DNA of 7,284 bases from Pseudomonadota bacterium (GTDB taxonomy: Bacteria; Pseudomonadota; Gammaproteobacteria; Burkholderiales; SCOH01): the NCBI GenBank assembly GCA_030917985.1, contig JAUPTR010000057.1, forward strand, positions 1 through 7,284, given 5' to 3'. The notes under the pieces were generated by a model. It did no database searches, had not been told where the DNA came from, and was given only the letters and a program-made list of their open reading frames with translations. Shown here piece after piece: positions 1-5,284 of this stretch. The position numbers and the translations under genes are program-made. Each line of letters begins with the position of its first letter. The stretch's first letter is position 1.

Positions 1-1501
1 CCTTGCTCTGATTGCTAATCAGCAAATCTACCAAGGCAGGATCCAGGTGCTTGCCTTTGAGTTGTTGCAGATTTTCTACTGCAGCTTCAATCGTCCACGC
101 GGGCTTGTAACAGCGCGCATGGGTTAATGCGTCGAAGACATCTGCAACGGCGACGATGCGGGCATATATGTGGATTTCTTTGCCGCGCAGGCCTTGCGGA
201 TATCCGCTGCCATCGTATTTTTCATGGTGTTGATAGGCAATAATGGCGGCCGCACGCAGGATTGGGCGTTCCGAGCCATTCAGCAGATGAAAACCGATGT
301 CGGGGTGGCGTTGCATCTCTGTCCATTCATCGGCAGTCAGTTTGCCGGGTTTGAGTAGAATGGCGTCGGGGGTGGCGATTTTGCCGATATCGTGCATTGG
401 TGCCGCACGGCGGATCAGTTCTGCTTCTTCTTCATCCAGTCCATGTGTAATCGCCAGCATGTAAGATAGCTCCGACATGCGGCGTATATGGTTGCCGGTT
501 TCCGGGGAGCGTGATTCTACTACCTCACCGAGGCGATGGATCAACTCGGACTGGGTGTCGAAAATTTCCCGGTTGAGATACATGTTCTCGAATGCGAGTG
601 AGACGCTGGTGGAAAATATGTCCAGTAGCTTGACGTCCAGATCGTCCAGCTGGCGCAAGCCTTTCATGTACAGCAGGTTGATTTTGCCTTGTTTGGTCGG
701 GTAATAACCGACAAAGCAGTCTTGCTCGAAGACGGCGTGTTGTTGCTCCAGTGCATGCGAAAAGCTCTCGCGGATATCGTCGGGAATGCCGTGGCTGTTA
801 TCGATAGTGCCGATGCTGGCAAGGATTTCAATGTCCGGGTTGTCGCCGTTGCGCAGGGCGGTAATGCCTTGCAGTCGCACCATCATGCTGCACTCGTCGA
901 GTCTAAGCAGTGATACGACCTGCTGCAGCAGGCCGCAGGCCAGTTGTTGTAAAGAGCGCTGTTCAAATACCCGCGCCGAGGCTTCTATGACACGCTCCAG
1001 ACCCTCGCGAAAGCGCTCCTGATAACGGCGTGCTTCTTCCACCTTCATGATGTCGCGATACGAGCGCAATGCCGAGTAGGTGGTGGTGAAAAGTTTGCGG
1101 CGGGTGAGTTCGGTTTTTTCCTTGTAATCGTTAATGTCATAATCAACGATGACTTTTTCTTCCGGTGCCTGTCCGGGCTGGCCGGTGCGCAGCACAATGC
1201 GGGTAAACTGGTTGCCAAGGTGTTCGCGTAACCACTTCACGACTTGCAGGCCGGCGTCGTCGGTTTCCATTACTACATCCAGATACATCAGCGCTATGTC
1301 CTGCTGTTGCGACAACATCTCGCGGGCCTCTGCACCGCTATAGGCGTGCAAAAACTCGACCGGGCGGCCATCCATCTGAAAGCCGGCCAGTGCCAGTTCT
1401 GTTGCGGCATGCACGTCGGCTACATCGTCGACGATCAGGATTTTCCAGCCAGGCTGGGCGGTGGCCTCTTCCTCGGCAAATTGCAGATCGTCATCAAACA
1501 T
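1..1501 (-). CDS. Response regulator with DUF3369 and HD-GYP domain (predicted c-di-GMP phosphodiesterase), C-terminus cut off
   Basis: The 500 visible residues run off the left edge, probably only a few residues short of the end. Residues about 18-135 form a receiver-like domain: ILIVDD gives the acidic pair D25-D26, MYLDVV gives the phosphoacceptor D75, RTG gives T106, and K128 sits in NDYKEKTEL. Residues about 145-310 match the DUF3369 linker, a GAF-like region typical of this family. Residues about 315-500 form the HD-GYP domain: H338, H370-D371 in PMHDIGKI, H399, H425-H426-E427, the GSGYP signature at 431-435 and D454. All expected metal and catalytic residues appear present, so hydrolysis of cyclic di-GMP to pGpG or GMP is predicted; this is family knowledge, not shown here. 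No membrane segment or signal peptide is visible, so it should be cytosolic. ATG 1501 is the only good start: the frame is closed by a stop at 1544-1546 and the MFDDDLQFAEEE opening resembles family members. The SD is weak (AGAG about 7-10 nt upstream). The adjacent divergent kinase is the likely partner. Confidence 0.93.
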   Translation of the reverse strand, partial: MFDDDLQFAEEEATAQPGWKILIVDDVADVHAATELALAGFQMDGRPVEFLHAYSGAEAREMLSQQQDIALMYLDVVMETDDAGLQVVKWLREHLGNQFTRIVLRTGQPGQAPEEKVIVDYDINDYKEKTELTRRKLFTTTYSALRSYRDIMKVEEARRYQERFREGLERVIEASARVFEQRSLQQLACGLLQQVVSLLRLDECSMMVRLQGITALRNGDNPDIEILASIGTIDNSHGIPDDIRESFSHALEQQHAVFEQDCFVGYYPTKQGKINLLYMKGLRQLDDLDVKLLDIFSTSVSLAFENMYLNREIFDTQSELIHRLGEVVESRSPETGNHIRRMSELSYMLAITHGLDEEEAELIRRAAPMHDIGKIATPDAILLKPGKLTADEWTEMQRHPDIGFHLLNGSERPILRAAAIIAYQHHEKYDGSGYPQGLRGKEIHIYARIVAVADVFDALTHARCYKPAWTIEAAVENLQQLKGKHLDPALVDLLISNQSK

Positions 1502-1516
1502 GGTTATCTCTGGCTG

Positions 1517-1547
1517 ATATGCCCTTGGCGAGGGCAGGTTGTGTCAA
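1517..1547 (-). promoter_or_regulatory. Possible promoter of the HD-GYP regulator gene
   Basis: On the minus strand a perfect TTGACA (-35 type) lies at 1542-1547, about 40 bp before the ATG at 1501. The matching -10 is poor: GCATAT at 1517-1522 is 19 bp away and CATATC is 20 bp away. The -35 match is seen; promoter function is inferred and weak. An activator could compensate for the poor -10. Confidence 0.25.
1521..1535 (-). repeat. Small inverted repeat in the leader of the HD-GYP regulator gene
   Basis: A perfect 5-bp inverted repeat (GCCCT-N5-AGGGC) lies about 20 bp before the start codon. In RNA it would form a short GC-rich hairpin just upstream of the weak ribosome binding site. If the TTGACA at 1542-1547 is a real -35, the repeat would instead fall in the promoter spacer and not be transcribed. 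It is short enough to be chance. Confidence 0.25.
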
Positions 1548-1588
1548 GTATTCGGGCGGCGTAGTACATCTATCATGCTAGCCGAGCC

Positions 1589-1598
1589 AATCATGATT
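1589..1598. repeat. 10-bp perfect palindrome in the divergent intergenic region
   Basis: AATCATGATT reads the same on both strands and lies near the middle of the gap between the two divergent genes. Such a site could bind a dimeric regulator of both genes. No known family consensus was recognised. Confidence 0.3.
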
Positions 1599-1644
1599 CG
1601 CCAACCGTGGGGGCTGATCCTTTTCATCATTCGGCTTGCCCGGC

Positions 1645-1665
1645 TTTGTTTTCCGACTAAACAAA
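1645..1665. repeat. Inverted repeat TTTGTTT-N7-AAACAAA, possible operator before the kinase gene
   Basis: Two perfect 7-bp arms at 1645-1651 and 1659-1665 are separated by 7 bp. The spacing of half-site centres (14 bp) is in the range used by dimeric DNA-binding proteins. It lies 40-60 bp before the kinase ATG and overlaps the best candidate -35. The arms are AT-rich in a locally AT-rich gap, so chance is possible. Confidence 0.35.
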
Positions 1666-1673
1666 CCTAAAAC
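1646..1673 (+). promoter_or_regulatory. Possible sigma-70-type promoter of the kinase gene
   Basis: TTGTTT at 1646-1651 and TAAAAC at 1668-1673 are 16 bp apart and match the consensus at 3 of 6 and 4 of 6 positions. This would start transcription near 1680, giving a leader of about 25 nt before ATG 1705. This is the best pairing seen in the gap but it is weak. Confidence 0.22.
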
Positions 1674-1704
1674 TAAGTATGAATTTTTCTGACTCTTGTC
1701 TCTC

Positions 1705-4700
1705 ATGTCGCTGCCAACCCGGCTGACCCGTTCTGAGGGAGGTCCCTATCGGCAATGGCTGCTGGCGGCATTATGGTTGATGGTGGTGTGCCTGCTTGCC
1801 CTGGCTGTTTTCAACTGGCAGCAGGAGAATGCCAGGCGCAGCCTGCGGCAGGAAGCCATTCTGAAACAGTCGGGTGACGATATCGGCAGCCGTTTGGTGC
1901 GGCTGGAGCGCACTATGCAGCTGCTGGCGCCGGAAGGCGATCCGGCTGCTGTCTCCGCCGATCAGCGCAATCGACTTTTGCTCGCTGCCAATGGCAGTCA
2001 GGGTGATATCGTCTGGCTGGCTTGGCTGGATCCGTCCGGCAATCTCGCCTTGGGCTGGCCTCCCGGTGTGGGCCAGCAGATGTCCAATGATGATTTGCTG
2101 TCTGCCGCCACGCGAAGGCGCCCTTTCCTTTCATTGCGGCTTGCGCCCATGCCGGGTGCTCAGCCATCTGATCCGGCCCAGATACTCATCGCCCGCATCG
2201 TCCGGCTACCGGATGGTCGCGTAAATGGACTGCAAGTGGCTGGGTTTAGTCTTGATTTCTTGTCGCGAACCGATGTCAGGCTTGAGGGGCAGGAGCGGGG
2301 CGATATCATGCTGCTGGCCGAAGATGGCGCACCGCTGCTGCAGAGCAAAAAAAGCGGTGATGCGGGCTTTTTCGCCCGGCTGCTTACCTATCAGCGTGGC
2401 CTGCCCTCCGGCTCATCAATGTGGATTGAAGACAAGGAGGGGCTCTCTGGCGGGCGGCGCGTGTTGTTGCACCAGTTGGCCGATTATCCGCTGACACTGG
2501 TGTTACTGCCCGCTGCGGTATGGTCAATGGATATCCCGCTTGCTGTGGCAGTGCCCGTTCTGGGTGTTTTGCTGATTCTCCTGTTGCTGCTCTGGTTGCG
2601 CCGTGGCGGCCGGGCGCAGGGCGATAGTGAACAACTGCTGTTGACGCAATTTACCGTCGATCACAATGACGATATGGTTTTCTGGGTGGATGCGGATGGC
2701 CGTTTTCGCTATGTCAACGAATCGGCAACGCGCCATCTTGGCTACAGCCGCGAGCAGCTGCTGCAAATGTCCGTGCCACAGATTGACCCAGCGTTTGGCC
2801 TTGCCATCTATCTGCAGTTTTTCCAGCGTTTGCGCAAAGAGCGCTCGATCACCATCGAATCCACATTGCGATCCAGCTCGGGCGAGATATTCCCGGTTGA
2901 AATCGTTGCCAACTACATGAACCTGTCCGGGTGCGAATTCAATTGCGCCATCGTGCGCAATATTTCGGCTCGCCAAGCCGATCAGGCGCGCCTGCAGCAA
3001 ACCTCACAGCAGCTGATGCTGGCCTTGCAGGCGATGCGTGCCGGCCTGTGGGAATGGCAGCCGGGTAGTAATCAGGTGAGCTGGGATGAGCAACACTGTC
3101 GTTTGTATGGCCTGGCGGTATCGAGCAGGATGCTGACGCTGGAGCAATGGCTGGCCATGGTGGCGGTGGGAGATCGCGAACGTTTGCGCGCAGAGCTGCA
3201 GACAGCATTACTGCGCAGGCAGGAGCTGAATCTCGAGTGTGAGCTGGATCTGCCCAGTGGCGAGGCACGTTTTCTGCGTATTTGCGGCAAGCTGGAGAAT
3301 TCGGACACAGACGCGCCACGGTGTCTTGTGGGTTTGAGTATTGATATCACCGCAGCGCGCCAGGCAGAAAAGCTGGTGCGCACCATCTCGCGGTTCAGTG
3401 ATCGGGTGAAGGGGGAGGGATTTTTCCGTAGTTTTATTGAAGAGCTGGGCCGCTTCTTGCGCTGCCGCTGCCTGTTGCTGGCAGAGCTGGTGCCCGCCGG
3501 AGAGGGAGAGCCCGCCAGCTTGCGCACGCTTGCTGTCAGTGAGGGGCAGCAATTGCAGGATAACTATTGCCTGCCCTTGATCAATACCGCTGCGGCAGAC
3601 GTATTGGCGCGTGGCCTCGGCATTTATCCGGAGCGGGTGCAGGTGCTGTTTCCGGCTGATCCACTATTGAGCCGCCTGCAGGCGCAGAGCTACGTCGGCC
3701 TGAGCCTTCAGGGGGCGCATGGAGGCGGATTGGGCGTATTGCTGTGTATTCACGACAAACCCATGCGTGACGTACAGGGCGTGCATTCGCTGCTGAGCAT
3801 TTTTGCCACCCGCCTGGGGGCCGAGCTGGAGCGGGCGCACATTGATGCAGCAATGACCGCACAGCGGGCGTATCTCGATCATCTGCTGCTGCACGCGCCG
3901 GTGATCATTTGCCGTATTGATGCGGCGGGCAAGATCGTCGACATCAATCAGGCGGTGCAGGCTGTCACCGGCCATCTGGCGCAAGACTTGATTGGCGAGC
4001 CATGGGCGGCCATCTTTGGCCCTCGAGGGCAGCAGGCGCATAACCGGGGCTTGTTGCTCAATCCGCAGCGCCGCGTATTGTCGAATCTGGAATTGGTCAC
4101 CCTCAGCCGTAACGGCCAGCCACGTACGCTGATGTGGAATGCGACGCAACGCCTGGATGACAATGGCCAGTTGCTGGATGTGGTGGCGGTGGGGGTGGAT
4201 GTGAGCGCCCGCATCAGTGCTGAATCCGAAGTGCGGGCGTTGAATGCGCAACTGGAGCAGCGTGTAACCGAGCGTACCGAACAATTGCAGCAGGCGATAC
4301 ATGAGCTGGAATCATTCAGTTATTCGGTATCGCATGATTTGCGCGCGCCGCTACGCAGCATTTCCGGTTTCTGCGGCATGTTGATTGAAGACCATGCCGC
4401 TCAGCTGGATGCGCAGGGGCAGGATTTTCTGTTGCGCATCGGCCGCTCGGCTGAGCGCATGGGGGTGTTGATCGACGATTTGTTGGGCCTGTCGCACGTA
4501 AGCCGCCAGAATCTGCGGCGCTGCGAATGTGATCTGGCCTTGCTGGTGCGTCATGCCTGGAGCGAATTGAGCGCGGCCCAGCCGCAGCGGCAGATCGAGC
4601 TGGCGTGTGAAGAGCCTTTGCCGGCCAATGCTGATCCGGGTTTATTGCAGATCGTTTTCGACAATCTGTTGCGTAATGCCTGGAAATTTACCGCACGCAA

Positions 4701-4980
4701 GGCCGCTGCTCATGTGCAGGTGGGCAGGATGGAGCAGGATGGGGTGCAGGTCTATTTTGTGCGGGATGACGGTGCCGGTTTTGATATGGCCTATTCAGCA
4801 CGTTTGTTTGGTGCATTCCAGCGTCTGCACGATGCTGCGGATTTTGAAGGCACCGGCATTGGCCTGGCGATTGTCCAGCGCATCATTCACCGCCATGGTG
4901 GCCGTATCTGGGCCGAAGGTGTGGTGGATGAGGGCGCCTGTTTCTACTTTACCCTGCCTGATTCATCCACCGCCCAATAA
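1705..4980 (+). CDS. Membrane-bound multi-sensor histidine kinase (periplasmic sensor, PAS-PAS-GAF-PAS, HisKA-HATPase)
   Basis: This 1091-residue protein senses a signal and autophosphorylates on histidine. TM1 is at about 17-38 and TM2 at about 275-298; residues 39-274 between them form a periplasmic domain that looks like a Cache/PDC sensor. The cytoplasmic part has PAS at about 315-425, PAS (PAS_3-like) at about 430-552, a divergent GAF-like region at about 555-712, and PAS at about 720-838. A coiled coil (about 838-870) leads to HisKA with H877 in SYSVSHDLRAPLRS. The ATPase core is complete: N-box DNLLRNAWKF with N991, DDGAGFD at 1021-1027, the F-box LFGAF and GTGIGL at 1049-1054. The core resembles phytochrome-type kinases. 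There is no receiver or HPt domain, so it needs a separate partner; the divergent receiver-HD-GYP protein is the obvious candidate. An in-frame TGA at 1690-1692 limits the start to ATG 1705 or TTG 1696; ATG is preferred. Neither has a recognisable SD. The periplasmic ligand is unknown. Confidence 0.94.
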   Translation: MSLPTRLTRSEGGPYRQWLLAALWLMVVCLLALAVFNWQQENARRSLRQEAILKQSGDDIGSRLVRLERTMQLLAPEGDPAAVSADQRNRLLLAANGSQGDIVWLAWLDPSGNLALGWPPGVGQQMSNDDLLSAATRRRPFLSLRLAPMPGAQPSDPAQILIARIVRLPDGRVNGLQVAGFSLDFLSRTDVRLEGQERGDIMLLAEDGAPLLQSKKSGDAGFFARLLTYQRGLPSGSSMWIEDKEGLSGGRRVLLHQLADYPLTLVLLPAAVWSMDIPLAVAVPVLGVLLILLLLLWLRRGGRAQGDSEQLLLTQFTVDHNDDMVFWVDADGRFRYVNESATRHLGYSREQLLQMSVPQIDPAFGLAIYLQFFQRLRKERSITIESTLRSSSGEIFPVEIVANYMNLSGCEFNCAIVRNISARQADQARLQQTSQQLMLALQAMRAGLWEWQPGSNQVSWDEQHCRLYGLAVSSRMLTLEQWLAMVAVGDRERLRAELQTALLRRQELNLECELDLPSGEARFLRICGKLENSDTDAPRCLVGLSIDITAARQAEKLVRTISRFSDRVKGEGFFRSFIEELGRFLRCRCLLLAELVPAGEGEPASLRTLAVSEGQQLQDNYCLPLINTAAADVLARGLGIYPERVQVLFPADPLLSRLQAQSYVGLSLQGAHGGGLGVLLCIHDKPMRDVQGVHSLLSIFATRLGAELERAHIDAAMTAQRAYLDHLLLHAPVIICRIDAAGKIVDINQAVQAVTGHLAQDLIGEPWAAIFGPRGQQAHNRGLLLNPQRRVLSNLELVTLSRNGQPRTLMWNATQRLDDNGQLLDVVAVGVDVSARISAESEVRALNAQLEQRVTERTEQLQQAIHELESFSYSVSHDLRAPLRSISGFCGMLIEDHAAQLDAQGQDFLLRIGRSAERMGVLIDDLLGLSHVSRQNLRRCECDLALLVRHAWSELSAAQPQRQIELACEEPLPANADPGLLQIVFDNLLRNAWKFTARKAAAHVQVGRMEQDGVQVYFVRDDGAGFDMAYSARLFGAFQRLHDAADFEGTGIGLAIVQRIIHRHGGRIWAEGVVDEGACFYFTLPDSSTAQ

Positions 4981-4983
4981 ACA

Positions 4984-5022
4984 GGCAGACGCGGCAAGTG
5001 GCTGTTATTGCTCGCCTCTGCC
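4984..5022 (+). terminator. Hairpin just after the kinase stop, possible terminator
   Basis: Arms at 4984-4997 and 5008-5022 can pair over 13 bp with one C-C mismatch and one bulged T, around a 10-nt loop. The hairpin begins 4 nt after the TAA. No T-run follows, so it is not a classical intrinsic terminator. It may help factor-dependent termination or protect the 3' end. Confidence 0.4.
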
Positions 5023-5048
5023 GATTGATCCCGTCGCTCTCCACATTA

Positions 5049-5070
5049 TTATCCACAGAAATTGTGCACA
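5049..5070 (+). promoter_or_regulatory. Two DnaA-box-like 9-mers in direct orientation
   Basis: TTATCCACA at 5049-5057 is a perfect match to the DnaA box consensus. TTGTGCACA at 5062-5070 matches at all but the third position. They point the same way, 13 bp apart start to start. The second also contains the 8-bp palindrome TGTGCACA (5063-5070). The matches are seen; DnaA binding is inferred. No replication genes are nearby, so this is not presented as an origin. Confidence 0.4.
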
Positions 5071-5103
5071 GACTGGCAGAGTCGCGGGCTTGGCCGGGCC
5101 GCT

Positions 5104-5117
5104 GCGGGCGCGCCCGC
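5104..5117. repeat. 14-bp perfect GC palindrome
   Basis: GCGGGCG followed by CGCCCGC forms a perfect palindrome with no spacer, made only of G and C. It lies about 160 bp before the predicted nitrate reductase transcription start. It could be a protein-binding site or a chance product of high local GC. Confidence 0.4.
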
Positions 5118-5127
5118 CAGGGGCGTC

Positions 5128-5144
5128 TGCACCAGATCAATGCG
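5128..5144 (+). promoter_or_regulatory. Probable NtrC-type enhancer site upstream of the nitrate reductase gene
   Basis: TGCACCAGATCAATGCG has a perfect left half-site and fits the GCAC-N7-GTGC pattern of NtrC sites with one mismatch (ATGC for GTGC). Its centre is about 130 bp upstream of the predicted sigma-54 transcription start, within the usual range for NtrC enhancers (about -100 to -150). The pattern and spacing are seen; the identity of the activator is inferred. Confidence 0.45.
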
Positions 5145-5158
5145 GTTTGCTTCATGAC

Positions 5159-5188
5159 CGCACCAAAGTCGGGTGTTATTTTGGTGCG
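5159..5188. repeat. 9-bp inverted repeat between enhancer-like site and sigma-54 promoter
   Basis: CGCACCAAA at 5159-5167 and TTTGGTGCG at 5180-5188 are perfect reverse complements with a 12-bp spacer. The outer six bases of each arm, CGCACC and GGTGCG, are NtrC-like half-sites at 5 of 6 positions, but their spacing is 13 bp larger than in a normal NtrC site. The centre is about 92 bp before the predicted start. It may be an operator for NtrC or another nitrogen or nitrate regulator. It lies upstream of the predicted start, so it should not act as an RNA hairpin in the nitrate reductase transcript. Confidence 0.55.
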
Positions 5189-5239
5189 TGTGATGGCCGG
5201 TGATTGGCATGTGACTGAATCCAAGGCTTTTTGTTCGCA

Positions 5240-5255
5240 TGGCACGACCCTTGCA
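5240..5255 (+). promoter_or_regulatory. Sigma-54 (RpoN) promoter of the nitrate reductase gene
   Basis: TGGCACG-N4-TTGCA matches the -24/-12 consensus at every position, with GG at 5241-5242 and GC at 5253-5254 separated by exactly 10 bp. Transcription is expected to start near 5266, about 19 nt before the ATG. Sigma-54 promoters need an ATP-dependent enhancer-binding activator; NtrC is the standard one for nitrogen assimilation genes, and a likely NtrC site lies upstream. Confidence 0.85.
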
Positions 5256-5274
5256 TGGTAGTTCGGCAGAAGCT

Positions 5275-5278
5275 GGAG
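5275..5278 (+). promoter_or_regulatory. Ribosome binding site of the nitrate reductase gene
   Basis: GGAG lies 6 nt before ATG 5285 and within the short leader predicted from the sigma-54 promoter. It supports 5285 as the start. Confidence 0.8.
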
Positions 5279-5284
5279 AACCCA

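Noticed and set aside
3664..4302. Open frame of 212 codons on the minus strand within the kinase
   Set aside because: It is fully inside the GAF/PAS coding region on the opposite strand and has no domain signature.
4985..5130. 8-bp inverted repeat GCAGACGC (4985-4992) and GCGTCTGC (5123-5130) bracketing much of the gap
   Set aside because: It is short, the copies are 130 bp apart, and no target duplication or mobile gene is present, so chance is the simplest explanation.
5041..5145. Replication origin suggested by DnaA-like boxes and GC palindrome
   Set aside because: Only two boxes are present, there is no clear AT-rich unwinding element, and no replication or partition genes are adjacent.
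5129..5149. Possible IHF site between the enhancer and the sigma-54 promoter
   Set aside because: ATCAA is followed by a T-rich stretch at the wrong spacing and the first base is G, so the match to WATCAA-N4-TTR is too poor.
4607..5203. Open frame of 198 codons overlapping the kinase 3' end and the intergenic gap on the plus strand
   Set aside because: More than half overlaps the kinase ATP-binding domain in another frame, the tail has no recognisable motif, and no SD precedes it.
5205..5220. Second sigma-54-like -24 element (TGGCATG) upstream of nasA
   Set aside because: The -24 half is good but the -12 half reads TGAAT and lacks the essential GC, so it is unlikely to be a promoter.
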